Counted from the stretch's first letter, positions 8,898 to 17,891 are shown. The stretch: DNA of 64,000 bases from Didemnitutus sp047777955 (GCF_047777955.1 NZ_CP180537.1:806001-870000), one strand, 5' to 3'. The notes: generated from the sequence alone by a model not told the origin. Program-made: numbers and translations.

Positions 8898-9629
8898 ATG
8901 AGAAAAACCCTGTTCGCCGCGCTCACGCTCCTCGCCGCCGCCGGCCTCCACGCGGAGGAAGCCAAGTCCTCCTATTCGATCACGACCGATTTCACCTACA
9001 CCACCCGCTACTTCTTCCGCGGGGTGAAGAACCAGGACTCGGCCTTCCAGCCCTCGATCACCTACGCGCAGGGCGCGTTCTCGGCCGGCGTCTGGACCAG
9101 CCAGGCGCTGAGCGACCGCAAGGCGCAGTGGGCGCAGGGCAAGGAATACGACTTCGTCGCCGGCTACAGCTTCGCGCTGGAGAACAACGCCTCCGTCACG
9201 CTCGGCGGCACGTATTACTACTACCCGTCCGCCCGCCCGAGCCTGAGCGAGGCCAAGAAATCGTATGAGGCCTCGATCGCGCTCGCCGCGCCCGTCGGCC
9301 CGCTCAGCGGCAAGCTGACGATGTTCCACGACTTCAAGTTCGACTCGAACACGCTCCAGGCCGACCTCGGCTACAGCGTGCCGATCAGCAACGGCTCCTT
9401 CGATGTCGGCGCCTACTTCGGCTACAACGACATTGGCGATGGCGACGCCGATCTGCCCGGCACCGCGGGCTACACCTACAAATACTACGGCGTCGATGCC
9501 TCGGTGAGCGTGAAGCTCTCCGACAAGGCCACGGTCAAGCTCGGCGGGCACTGGACCGACACCCGCGGCGACCTCGCTTCGCCGGACAAGAACCTTTGGG
9601 TCACGCTCGGCGTCACCGTCGTGTTCTGA
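8898..9629 (+). CDS. TorF-family putative outer-membrane porin (Gcw_chp type)
   Basis: 243 residues. The signal peptide MRKTLFAALTLLAAAGLHAEE is followed by the family's signature SITTDFTYTTRYFFRGV. Alternating amphipathic strands rich in Tyr/Gly follow, and the last strand ends TLGVTVVF with a terminal aromatic, as in outer-membrane barrels. The family is often found beside ammonium transporter genes, as here with amt downstream, so a role in entry of nitrogen compounds is inferred. It has its own terminators on both sides and a sigma-54-like site upstream, so it is probably a single-gene transcript induced by nitrogen limitation. Confidence 0.85.
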   Translation: MRKTLFAALTLLAAAGLHAEEAKSSYSITTDFTYTTRYFFRGVKNQDSAFQPSITYAQGAFSAGVWTSQALSDRKAQWAQGKEYDFVAGYSFALENNASVTLGGTYYYYPSARPSLSEAKKSYEASIALAAPVGPLSGKLTMFHDFKFDSNTLQADLGYSVPISNGSFDVGAYFGYNDIGDGDADLPGTAGYTYKYYGVDASVSVKLSDKATVKLGGHWTDTRGDLASPDKNLWVTLGVTVVF

Positions 9630-9659
9630 TCCAGAAACAGGAACGCATAGCAGAATGGG

Positions 9660-9692
9660 AACCGGCCGCACGCGAGTGCGGCCGGTTTTTTT
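9660..9692 (+). terminator. Rho-independent terminator after the porin gene
   Basis: 12-bp perfect stem AACCGGCCGCAC / GTGCGGCCGGTT with GCGA tetraloop, followed by TTTTT. Confidence 0.93.
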
Positions 9693-9773
9693 GCGCCGCG
9701 CGCGCGGGCGCTCGCGCCCGGCTACAAACCCGCCGCGGGCTATGACATGGCCCCGCGTGCCGCCGCCGCGCGT

Positions 9774-9789
9774 TGGCATCGCTTACGCT
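9774..9789 (+). promoter_or_regulatory. Possible sigma-54-like promoter upstream of amt
   Basis: TGGCATCGCTTACGCT has GG and GC spaced by 10 bases, as in -24/-12 promoters, and matches TGGCA and GCT at the ends but not the middle positions. It is 60 bp before the amt ATG. It is weaker than the porin site, but the two share spacing and ends. Confidence 0.33.
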
Positions 9790-9848
9790 TTTCGCCCGCG
9801 ACGCGGTCGCCGCGTCGCTCCACGAACCTCAACCCGCACCCACGACCC

Positions 9849-11282
9849 ATGAACCGATTCCGTCGTCTCCTGCGGAGCGCGCTCGCCCTTGGCGCGCTCC
9901 TGTTGTCCGCCGCGGCTCCCGCCCGCGCGCTCGCCGAAGCCACGCCCGCCGAACTCGAGAAGCGCCTCGCCGGCCTCGAGGCCTACATCAACAACACCGA
10001 CCCCGCCGGCAGCGCCGTCACGGGCGTGGCCGGCCCCGGCCACAACGGCTGGATGATGGTCTGCGCCGCGCTCGTGCTCTTCATGACGCTGCCCGGCCTC
10101 GCGCTCTTCTACGGCGGCCTCGTGCGCAAGAAGAACGTCCTCTCCGTCCTCGCGCAGTGCATCGGCATCGCCGGCCTCGTCACGATCTTGTGGTGGGCCG
10201 TCGGCTACAGCTTCGCCTTCGGCAAGAGCTACGGCAGCCCGTTCCTCGGCGGCTCCGAATTCTTCTTCCTCAAGGGCGTCACGTCCGCGCCCAACACCGA
10301 CTACGCCTACTGGGTATCGCAGAACGTGTTTTCGATGTATCAGCTCATGTTCGCGATCATCACGCCGGCGCTGATCCTCGGCGCCATCGCGGAGCGCATC
10401 AAGTTCGTGGCCGTGCTCGCCGTCGTCACGCTCTGGATGCTCGTCGTCTACTTCCCGCTCGCGCACATGGTCTGGGGCGTGAACGGCTTCATGAACGGCG
10501 TCTGGAACGCCGCCGCCGGCATCAAGGCGATCGACTTTGCGGGCGGCACCGTCGTCCACATGTCCTCCGGCTGGTCCGCGCTCGTGCTCTGCCTGATCCT
10601 CGGGCCGCGCCTCGGCTTCGGCAAAACCAAGATCTCCCCGCACAACGTCGTCCTCTGCATGGTCGGCACCGGCATGCTCTGGGTCGGCTGGTATGGCTTC
10701 AACGCCGGCTCGGCCGTCGCCGCCGACGGCGTCGCCTCCAACGCCTTCATGACCACCACGCTCGCCGCCGCCGTCGCCGGCTTCGTCTGGGGCGCGCTCG
10801 AATACTTCCTCAAGGGCAAGGCCTCCGTCGTCGGCCTCTGCACCGGCATCGTCGCCGGCCTCGTCGTGATCACGCCGGCTGCGGGCTTCGTCGACAGCAC
10901 CGGCTCCGTCCTCATCGGCGTCCTCGCCGCGGTCGTGCCCTACATCTTCTGCACCAAGGTCAAGGAGGCGCTCAAATACGACGACGCGCTCGACACCTTC
11001 GGCGTCCACGCCGTCGGCGGCACGCTCGGCGCGCTTCTCACCGGCTTCCTCGCCACGCCCGAGGTCAACGGCAACCTCAACACCAACCTCAAGGCCGTCG
11101 TCGGCCACACGCTCTGGCTCGAGCAGGCCAAGGCCGTCGGCCTCACCCTCGTCCTCTCCATCGTCGGCACCGCCCTCATCGGTTTCGCGGTCAAGGCCGT
11201 CCTCGGCCTCCGGCCGCACGAGGAGCACGAAGAGAAGGGCCTCGACCACGCCGAGCACGGCGAGGAGGGCTACGCGATCTAA
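9849..11282 (+). CDS. amt: Ammonium transporter (AmtB/Rh family)
   Basis: 477 residues. A cleavable signal peptide precedes a periplasmic linker and 11 membrane helices. Family marks include the first helix (WMMVCAALVLFMTLPGLALFYGGLV), FAGGTVVHMSSG with the first pore His, and DTFGVHAVGGTLGALLTG with the second pore His. The His-rich acidic tail (PHEEHEEKGLDHAEHGEEG) is unusual. GlnK normally regulates this family by plugging the pore, but no glnK/glnB is next to it. It acts in the inner membrane, supplying ammonium to the glutamine synthetase/GltB route. A terminator follows directly. Confidence 0.96.
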   Translation: MNRFRRLLRSALALGALLLSAAAPARALAEATPAELEKRLAGLEAYINNTDPAGSAVTGVAGPGHNGWMMVCAALVLFMTLPGLALFYGGLVRKKNVLSVLAQCIGIAGLVTILWWAVGYSFAFGKSYGSPFLGGSEFFFLKGVTSAPNTDYAYWVSQNVFSMYQLMFAIITPALILGAIAERIKFVAVLAVVTLWMLVVYFPLAHMVWGVNGFMNGVWNAAAGIKAIDFAGGTVVHMSSGWSALVLCLILGPRLGFGKTKISPHNVVLCMVGTGMLWVGWYGFNAGSAVAADGVASNAFMTTTLAAAVAGFVWGALEYFLKGKASVVGLCTGIVAGLVVITPAAGFVDSTGSVLIGVLAAVVPYIFCTKVKEALKYDDALDTFGVHAVGGTLGALLTGFLATPEVNGNLNTNLKAVVGHTLWLEQAKAVGLTLVLSIVGTALIGFAVKAVLGLRPHEEHEEKGLDHAEHGEEGYAI

Positions 11283-11314
11283 GCCGCCGCTTCCGCCCGG
11301 ATTTCTTGCCCTCG

Positions 11315-11348
11315 ACCGGCTGCGCTCCACGCGCGCAGCCGGTTTTTT
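11315..11348 (+). terminator. Rho-independent terminator after amt
   Basis: 11-bp stem ACCGGCTGCGC / GCGCAGCCGGT with a 7-nt loop and a TTTTT tail, 33 nt after the amt stop. Confidence 0.9.
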
Positions 11349-11500
11349 CTGCTATGACAGATTCGGCCGCCGGCGGGCGCGCCCGCGGATCGCGGCGACG
11401 CTGAACGGCATCGACGGTTTCTCCGCCTCCACCCCGAAATTTTCCATGAAATCTTTCTGGCGCCGCCCCGCCGGTATGCTTTTGGGTAACCCTTTCCCCC

Positions 11501-12727
11501 ATGAAGAACCCACGCAAGGTCGCCATCCTCACTGCCGGTGGACTCGCTCCCTGTCTGAGCGCCGCCGTCGGCGAACTCATTCTCCAATACACCGCCGCCG
11601 CGCCCGACATCGAGATCATCTGCTACCGCTCCGGCTACAAGGGCCTGCTGCTGGGTGACTCGATCCAGGTGACGGACGACATGCGCGCCCAGGCCGGCAT
11701 CCTCCGCCGCTACGGCGGCAGCCCGATCGGCAACAGCCGCGTCCGCCTCACCAACGTCGACGACTGCGTGAAGCGCGGCCTCGTCAAGCCCGGCCAGGAC
11801 CCGCGCGCCGTCGCGGCCAAGCAGCTCAAGAAGGACAAGGTCGACATCCTCCACACCATCGGCGGCGACGACACCAACACCGCCGCGGCCGACCTCGCCG
11901 CCTGGCTGAAGAAGAACGGCTACAAGCTCACCGTCGTCGGCCTGCCCAAGACGATCGACAACGACATCGTCCCCATCCGCCAGTCCCTCGGCGCCCTCAC
12001 CGCGGCGGAGCAGGGCGCGCGCTTCTTCCAGAACGTCGTCAGCGAGCACGGCGCCTCCTCGCGCATGCTCATCGTCCACGAGATCATGGGCCGCCACTCC
12101 GGCTGGCTCACCGCCGCCACTACCCGCGAATACCTCCGCTTCGTCGAGGGCGGGCGCTTCCTCCCCGGCCTCGGCCTGCACGAGGAGCGCTGGAGCGTCC
12201 ACGGCGTCTACCTGCCCGAGATGGAGTTCGACCTCCACGGCGAGGCCGACCGCCTGCGCGGCGTCATGGACCGCCTCGGCAACGTCAACCTCTTCGTCTC
12301 CGAGGGCGCCTCGGTCGAGACCGTGCTCGCGGAGATGACCGCGCGCGGCGAGCCGATCGATCGCGATCCCTTCGGCCACGTGAAGCTCGACAAGATCAAT
12401 GTCGGCGCCTGGTTCGGCAAGCGCTTCGCCTCGATGATCGGCGCCGAGAAGGTGCTGGTGCAGAAGTCCGGCTATTTCGCCCGCTCCGCCGCCGCCAACG
12501 ACGCCGACCTCGTGCTCATCGCCCGCTGCGTCGAGCACGCCGTCGAGTGCGCCCTCCGCGGCGAGTCCGGCCTCATCGGCGAGGACGAGGAGGCCAACGG
12601 CCACCTGCGCCCCATCGAGTTCAACCGCGTGAAAGGCGGCAAGCACTTCGACGTGCGCACCCGCTGGTTCCAGGACGTCCTCGTCACGACCGGCCAGAAG
12701 GCCGGCCGGCGGCGCAAGACCGCCTGA
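11501..12727 (+). CDS. pfp: Pyrophosphate-dependent 6-phosphofructokinase
   Basis: 408 residues. Interconverts fructose-6-phosphate and fructose-1,6-bisphosphate in glycolysis. GGDDTNT (121-127) has Asp where ATP-dependent enzymes have Gly, and PKTIDND (149-155) has Lys where they have Gly. Both substitutions are the accepted marks of pyrophosphate as phosphoryl donor, which makes the step reversible. MGRHSGWL (196-203) binds the sugar phosphate. ATG 11501 is close behind a TATGCT -10-like box at 11475, so the leader would be short. It stands alone between terminators. Confidence 0.9.
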   Translation: MKNPRKVAILTAGGLAPCLSAAVGELILQYTAAAPDIEIICYRSGYKGLLLGDSIQVTDDMRAQAGILRRYGGSPIGNSRVRLTNVDDCVKRGLVKPGQDPRAVAAKQLKKDKVDILHTIGGDDTNTAAADLAAWLKKNGYKLTVVGLPKTIDNDIVPIRQSLGALTAAEQGARFFQNVVSEHGASSRMLIVHEIMGRHSGWLTAATTREYLRFVEGGRFLPGLGLHEERWSVHGVYLPEMEFDLHGEADRLRGVMDRLGNVNLFVSEGASVETVLAEMTARGEPIDRDPFGHVKLDKINVGAWFGKRFASMIGAEKVLVQKSGYFARSAAANDADLVLIARCVEHAVECALRGESGLIGEDEEANGHLRPIEFNRVKGGKHFDVRTRWFQDVLVTTGQKAGRRRKTA

Positions 12728-12733
12728 GCCGCC

Positions 12734-12757
12734 CGCGCCGACCCCTGCGGCGCGTTT
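12734..12757 (+). terminator. Possible terminator after pfp
   Basis: Stem CGCGCCG / CGGCGCG with a 7-nt loop and only a short TTT tail, just after the pfp stop. Weaker than the others in this window. Confidence 0.5.
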
Positions 12758-12826
12758 CGCCGGGAACATTTTTGAATGCGAGTGGACTGTGCGGAGTCTC
12801 ACTCTCCGCCCTTCCATCTCCATCGC

Positions 12827-13803
12827 ATGCCGTTTCCGGAAAAACTCCGCTCCGTCCTCCTCCTCGTCCTCGTCCTCCTGTCCGCGCTCCCGGCGCGCGC
12901 CGCCTCCTGGGTGCTCGCCAACGGCGACCGCCTGACCGGCACGCTCGTCCGCGAGACCGACGCCGAGCTCGAGATCCGGCACGAACAGCTGGGCACGCTG
13001 AAGATCCCGCGCTCGCACCCGCCGCCAGCCCCGCCACCGCCGCGGCGATCGCCTGGGTCCCCACCGCCGCCGCCGCGCCGGCCGCGCGCGCCGACAAGGT
13101 CATCCCGAAGTGGACGCGCCAGATCGAGCTCGGCTACTCCACGCAGGAGGGCGCCAAGACCAAGCAGGACCTCACGGCGCGCTTCACGATCGAGGGCCAC
13201 GACAAGCGCTCCAACAGCTACCGCGCCACCGCCACCGCCCAGCGCTCCGAGGCCCAGGGCGTCGTCACCGCCGACCGCCAGCAGGCCGACTTCCGCTGGC
13301 GCCACGACTTCAACCGCCGGCTCTTCACCCAGACGCTCACGACGTATTCCTCCGACGACCTGAAGCAGATCAACTACAGCGTCGAACAGCAGCTGGGCGG
13401 CGGCTACCGGCTCGTCGACGTCGCCAAACAGCAGGTCAACGTCGGCCTCGGCGCCGTCCTGCAGCGCCTGTCGCGCGAAGGTTACGAGGATTACACCGCG
13501 CTCCTCGGCTCCGCCTTCCAGGACTACACCCTCCAGTTCGACAAGCGCCTCAAGTTCACGCAGGAGGCCACCGTCTTCGTCGCCGACTCCCCCAACATGT
13601 CCGCCCGCGGCGGCCGATCGACCTTCACCGGCGCCCCGGCCGACGGCAACTACCGCGTGAAATTCAACGCCGCGCTCCAGTCCCGCGTCACCGACAGCCT
13701 CTCGCTCAACCTGCGCTACGAGGTCGATTACGACCACTCCGTGCCCGACCCGAACTACCGCTCCGACGCCCGCCTGACCTCGTCGCTCGGCTACGCGTGG
13801 TGA
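12827..13803 (+). CDS. DUF481 outer-membrane protein (YdiY-like), one frameshift
   Basis: About 325 residues after correcting one missing base near 13010-13020; the length is 3n+2. The signal peptide (LLLVLVLLSALPARA) is followed by a strand motif WVLANGDRLTGTLVRETDAELEI that resembles the N-terminal fold of secreted surface proteins. After the shift comes the DUF481 barrel: RQIELGYSTQEGAKTKQDLTA, alternating strands, ending SSLGYAW with a terminal Trp. DUF481 proteins are salt-induced outer-membrane proteins of unknown substrate. No obvious partner; the preceding gene is glycolytic. Confidence 0.75.
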
Positions 13804-13967
13804 GGGTGGGGAGGCGGCGGCGACCTCCGCCGCGATGACGGCGGCGCGGTGGCGGCGACGGCCGGGATTTCCTCCCGGCTTTCGCAACCTTCGTCCCGCG
13901 CGCGGCGTCTCCGCTTCGGCATTGCTCCGGCACAAAAGCCCCGCAACCTAGTCGAACGTCTCTCCGC

Positions 13968-14537
13968 ATGCGACCGCTTCTCCTTCTCGCCGTCCTCGCC
14001 GTGTCCGCGCTTGCGCAGACGCCGGCCGCGCCGTCGCTGCAGAATCTCGTCCAAAACACGCCCTTCGGCACCGCCGTGGTCGCCGGCCCCGCCGGGGCCG
14101 CCGCCGGCCCGCTGGAGTTCCGCGGGACGTTCGTCGATCGCGGCGAGCGCTTCTTCAGTATCCTCGACACCGCCTCGCGGCGCGCCGAGTGGGTCGGGCT
14201 CAGGGAAAGCGGCCACGCCTACGCGGTGAAGGCCTACGACCCGGAGACCGAGACCGTCACCCTCGACTACCAGGGCCGCAGCCTGAGCCTGAAGCTCCGC
14301 ACCGCCCGCGTCACCGCGATGGCGCTGCCGCCGCCGCAGGCGGCCGGCCCGCAGCCGGGCGTCGCCATCGCCACCGGCCTGCCGGCCGGACCGGCGGTCG
14401 TGCCGGCGCCGAGCGCCACCGAGGCGCAGCGCCTCGCCCAGGTCGCCGAGGAAATCCGCCGCCGCCGCGCCCTCCGCCAGCAGGCGCAGGGACAGCCGGC
14501 CACGCCCCCTCCGCCCCCCAACCAGCCCCCGCGCTAA
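13968..14537 (+). CDS. Secreted protein heading the T2SS cluster, GspC-like candidate
   Basis: 189 residues. The signal sequence MRPLLLLAVLAVSALAQ is followed by a single small beta domain (LEFRGTFVDRGERFFSILD to VTLDYQGRSLSLKLRTARV) and a Pro/Ala/Gln-rich tail. The beta domain resembles the HR domain that GspC/PulC uses to contact the secretin. It lacks the long membrane anchor and PDZ domain of classical GspC. It sits 7 nt before gspG and opens the + strand secretion operon, so a GspC or pilotin-like role is inferred. Family assignment is uncertain. Confidence 0.6.
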   Translation: MRPLLLLAVLAVSALAQTPAAPSLQNLVQNTPFGTAVVAGPAGAAAGPLEFRGTFVDRGERFFSILDTASRRAEWVGLRESGHAYAVKAYDPETETVTLDYQGRSLSLKLRTARVTAMALPPPQAAGPQPGVAIATGLPAGPAVVPAPSATEAQRLAQVAEEIRRRRALRQQAQGQPATPPPPPNQPPR

Positions 14538-14544
14538 TCTCCCC

Positions 14545-14973
14545 ATGAATCCGCGAAAAAACCGCGCCGCGTTCACGCTCATCGAAATCCTCCTCGTCAT
14601 CGCGCTCATCGGCCTGCTCGCCGGCGTGCTGATCACGAACACCACCGGCGTGTTCGACCAGGGCCAGGAGTCGGCGGCGAAGATCTTCGTGCGCGACACC
14701 ATGAAGCTCGCGCTCACCCGCTACCGCATGGACACCGGCGACTATCCCTCGACCACCGAGGGCCTCGTCGCGCTCGTCACCGCGCCCGCCAGCAAGGCCG
14801 AGCGCTGGCGCGGCCCCTACATCGAGGCGCCGAGCGGCAAGCTCCCGCTCGATCCGTGGGGCGAGCCCTACCGCTACCGCTACCCCGGCACGAAGAACAA
14901 GGGCGGCTACGATCTCTACTCGGTGGGCAAGGACAAGGCCGAGGGCACCGAGGACGACGTCGGCAACTGGTGA
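14545..14973 (+). CDS. gspG: Type II secretion major pseudopilin GspG
   Basis: 142 residues. Prepilin leader with cleavage context AFTLIEILLVIALIGLLAG and Glu at +5. The C-terminal globular domain carries the GspG calcium-loop pattern (GPYIE, PLDPWGEPYRYRYPG, YDLYSVGKD, ending DDVGNW). It polymerises into the periplasmic pseudopilus that pushes folded proteins through the secretin. Leader cleavage needs a prepilin peptidase, which is not in this window. Confidence 0.95.
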   Translation: MNPRKNRAAFTLIEILLVIALIGLLAGVLITNTTGVFDQGQESAAKIFVRDTMKLALTRYRMDTGDYPSTTEGLVALVTAPASKAERWRGPYIEAPSGKLPLDPWGEPYRYRYPGTKNKGGYDLYSVGKDKAEGTEDDVGNW

Positions 14974-15022
14974 GCGCCCGCGCGCCCCGGGCCGGGAGGC
15001 GCGCCGCTCCGTCGACCACCGC

Positions 15023-15556
15023 ATGAATCCCGGTCGCACCTCCGCCGGCCTGCTCGACCGCCTCGCGCCCCGGCGCGCCTTCACGCTCGTCGAGGTCCTC
15101 CTCGTGCTCGCCCTGATCGCGGTCTTCGCCGCGGTGTTCATCCCGGGCGTGAACTCGATCCTCGAGCAGATGAACGACCGCGGGCCCGACCAGCTCCTCG
15201 GCGAGGCCATCCTCGCGGCGCGCACCGACGCGCTCGAGTCCGGCCGCGAGGTCGAGCTCGCCTACGACGCGGAGAAGCGCCAGCTCGTCTACGGCGCGCT
15301 CGCGGAGCGCAGCGACGCGCTTCCGCCCGGCCTGGCGCTGGAGCTGCTGCCGGTGCAGGCCGGCGCCAGCATCCTCCTCGGCGGCGAGCTCACCGAGGTG
15401 CAGGCGCCGCTCAAGCGGGTGCGCTTCTTCCCCGACGGCACCTGCGAGCCGTTCCGGCTGCGCGTCAAGGCCGGTCCCGACGCCAAGCCGCGCGTGCTCG
15501 TGGTCGATCCCTGGACCTGCGCCGTCAGCCCGGCGCCGACGAAAGGCGGAGCGTGA
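15023..15556 (+). CDS. gspH: Type II secretion minor pseudopilin, GspH-like
   Basis: 177 residues. Prepilin helix RRAFTLVEVLLVLALIAVFAAV has Glu at +5, followed by a domain with RTDALESGREVELAY and ending in a Cys-containing strand (LVVDPWTCAVSP). The position after gspG and the size fit GspH. It overlaps the GTG of the following gspI by 4 nt (GTGA). Confidence 0.85.
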   Translation: MNPGRTSAGLLDRLAPRRAFTLVEVLLVLALIAVFAAVFIPGVNSILEQMNDRGPDQLLGEAILAARTDALESGREVELAYDAEKRQLVYGALAERSDALPPGLALELLPVQAGASILLGGELTEVQAPLKRVRFFPDGTCEPFRLRVKAGPDAKPRVLVVDPWTCAVSPAPTKGGA

Positions 15557-16118
15557 GCGCGCCCCCGATTCGCCCGCCTCGTGCGTTGTAGGGCGGGGTC
15601 TCCCGACCCCGCCGTGCCTGGCGGCGAATTCTCGCGATCGCGGCGGGGTCGGGAGACCCCGCCCGACAGCGATCCTGCACGCCTTCACGCTGATCGAAGT
15701 CCTGGTCGCGCTCGCGATCCTGGCCGTCGCCGCGGTCGTGCTCGGCGCCGCCTACGCCAACACGCTCGGTGCCCATGCCGCCATCGCCCAGCGCGCCAGC
15801 GGCGGCTCGGCGATGGATTTCCTGCGCGACCAGGTGCTCAACGAGCCGGAACGGGAGAAGGTCGAGAAGGGCGGCGACCTCTCGCTGCCCGACGACCGCC
15901 GCCTGCGCTGGGAGGCCAAGGTGGAGGAGGCGGCCGTGCCGGACCTGTTCAAGGTCACGCTCACCACGCACACCAGCGGCGGCACGCTCAAGGCCGACGA
16001 GGAGAGCACGGAGACGCTCATGGTGCTGCGCCCGACCTGGAGCGACGCCCAGCGCCGCGAGCAGTTGCGCTCCGACTGGCGCGCCGCGCGCGAGAAGGCG
16101 CAGGAGGCGCAGAAATGA
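15553..16118 (+). CDS. gspI: Type II secretion minor pseudopilin, GspI-like, leader interrupted by a palindromic element
   Basis: The natural start is GTG 15553, overlapping the gspH stop. From there the frame reads MSAPPIRPPRAL and meets a TAG at 15589, inside an 83-bp palindromic element. The pseudopilin proper resumes in another frame after the element: HAFTLIEVLVALAILAVAAVV, Glu at +5, then a globular domain ending EAQK. Removing 15586-15668 exactly rejoins leader and pilin in frame. Alternatively, one lost base would make the element an in-frame 28-codon insert. The stop overlaps the gspJ ATG. Function depends on which reading is true. Confidence 0.75.
15586..15668. repeat. 83-bp palindromic element inside gspI leader
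   Basis: Perfect 23-bp inverted repeats at 15591-15613 and 15642-15664 (arms begin GGGCGGGGTCTCCCGAC), extended to 27 bp with one mismatch by flanking TGTA/GACA. The 28-nt centre contains GAATTC and CGATCG. No transposase or other ORF inside, so it resembles REP/BIME-type non-autonomous repeats. Confidence 0.85.
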
Positions 16119-16771
16119 AGCCGTCGCATGTCGCGCGGGGCCGCCGCGCCTTCACCCTGATCGAGGTCCTTCTCGCCACCGCGCTGCTCGGCGCGCTGCT
16201 GATTGCGTTGAACTATTTCGTGTTCTCCATGGCCGAGATCTGGGGCGTCGGCGCCGAGCGCCGGCTCTTCGAGCAGCACGTGCGCGCCGTCACCCGCGAG
16301 GTGGAGACGATGCTGCGCACCGCCACGCTGCCGCCGATCGTGAACGAGATCCCGATCTTCGCCCGCGAGGTCCGGCTCGACGACGGCCAGCGCGCCACGC
16401 TGGTCAGCTTCGAGCTCGCCGAGGGCAGCCCGCGCCTGCAGTGGAAAACCGCGCCGCTGCCCGATGTCGTGTGCGGCCTCACCCAGCAGGCGGGCAAGGG
16501 CCTGATGCTTTACTGGCAGTCGCGCCTCGAGAAGGACTTCGACGACGCCGCGCCGCGCGCGTTCGTGCTCTCGGCCTTCGGCGCGGGCCTGAAATACGAA
16601 TACCTCGAGGGCGACGGCAGCTACTGGCGCGTCTACGACCAGCTCCAGCGCGACAACCAGGGCCGCTGGCGCATGCCCACGCGGCTCCGCCTCGCGTTCG
16701 CGCACGGCGACCTGAAGGCCGAGACCGTCGTCTCGCTCCCGCCCGCGCCGGGACCGCTGCCGCATTACTGA
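16115..16771 (+). CDS. gspJ: Type II secretion minor pseudopilin GspJ
   Basis: 218 residues. Prepilin leader (RRAFTLIEVLLATALLGALL) with Glu at +5. The body has features of GspJ: EVETMLRTATLPPI, VSFELAEGSPRLQWKT, a C-terminal strand with MPTRLRLAFAHG. ATG 16115 overlaps the gspI stop (ATGA). GspJ, GspI and GspK form the pseudopilus tip. Confidence 0.88.
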   Translation: MKPSHVARGRRAFTLIEVLLATALLGALLIALNYFVFSMAEIWGVGAERRLFEQHVRAVTREVETMLRTATLPPIVNEIPIFAREVRLDDGQRATLVSFELAEGSPRLQWKTAPLPDVVCGLTQQAGKGLMLYWQSRLEKDFDDAAPRAFVLSAFGAGLKYEYLEGDGSYWRVYDQLQRDNQGRWRMPTRLRLAFAHGDLKAETVVSLPPAPGPLPHY

Positions 16772-16784
16772 GAGGACTTCCCCA

Positions 16785-17890
16785 GTGCCCCAGACGAGAT
16801 TTCCAGTTCCAGGCACCACGGCTCCGGCCCGCGCGCGCGAACGCGGCGCCATCATCGTCCTTGTGCTCGTCACGATCATGCTCGCGGCCTTCCTCCTCAC
16901 CGCCTTCATCCGCCGCAGCGGCACCGAGCTGCTCGCCGATGCGCGCGCGGCGAACCTGAAGGGCCTGCGCGCCGAGGCCTATTCCGCGCTCGAGACCACC
17001 CTGGCCGTGCTGGCGGATTTCCGCGCCGTCGACGGCGCCCTGCGCAGCCCGGCGGAAGGGTGGGAGCAGCCCTTGAGCGATACCGGCTACGAGCCGGGAC
17101 CGGGGCGCGACGTCGCGGTCGCGTTCGAGGACGAGTCGGCGAAGCTTTCCCTGCCCAACGCGAGCGAGGCCGAGATCCAGACCATGCTCGAATTCTCCGG
17201 CGTCGAGCGCAACCAGGCCGAGCACCTCAGCCACGTCCTCCACGCCTGGGTGCACGACGCGCCCAAGGACGCCTCGGCCGACCTCGACGTGCCGGACTAC
17301 ACCCGCGCCGATCCGCCCTACCAGGCGGCGCACCGCGCACTCCGTTCGTGGGGCGAGCTCGCCGCCGCGGAGCTGGACGAGCACGTCTTCTTCGACGAGG
17401 CCGGCCGGCCGACGCCGGTGTTCGACGCGTTCCGCCAGGAGGTGTCGCTGCTCTCCTTCCGTCAGGTGAACCTGAATTCCGCCCGCGCCGGCGTGCTCAC
17501 GGCCCTCGGGCTCGGCAGCGGCGAGGTCCAAGCGCTGGAGGATTATCGCGCCCGCCCGAAACCGCGGGGCGAGACCGGCGTCTTCCGTTCCATCACCGAA
17601 GCCGGCACAGTCATGGGCGCCAGCATCACCGGCGACCGCTACGGCACCAACATCGAGGCGCTGCGCGTGAACGTGGCCGTGCGGCAGGGCCAGATCGTCT
17701 ACCGGCTCAGCGCCGTCGTCTCCGCCGGCACCAACGCCTCCGCCCCCAGCGCCGCACCGAGGCGACCAAGCCCGGCACGGTCGAGACCGCCCCGCTGCCC
17801 GAGAGGAAAGCCTTGAACTACCCCTTCACCGTATTGGAGATTAAAGAGAACGCCGAACCCACCGGGCCCATCGCGAGTCCCACGAGCTGA
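16785..17890 (+). CDS. gspK: Type II secretion minor pseudopilin GspK, one frameshift
   Basis: GTG start at 16785 after an AGAGGA ribosome site. N-terminal helix ERGAIIVLVLVTIMLAAFLL with the non-canonical leader typical of GspK. The large body includes the helix-hairpin-helix-like region (VNLNSARAGVLTALGLGSGEVQALEDYR) that GspK shares. Near 17745-17755 the sensible frame moves by one missing base and ends TEATKPGTVETAPL to SPTS. Corrected length is about 368 residues, normal for GspK. It caps the pseudopilus. Confidence 0.87.
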
Positions 17891-17891
17891 C

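Noticed and set aside
3575..8965. Very long open frame on the - strand opposite gltB
   Set aside because: It is the GC-rich shadow of gltB; only its last part (before about 3848) overlaps a real small - strand gene, and the rest has no family features.
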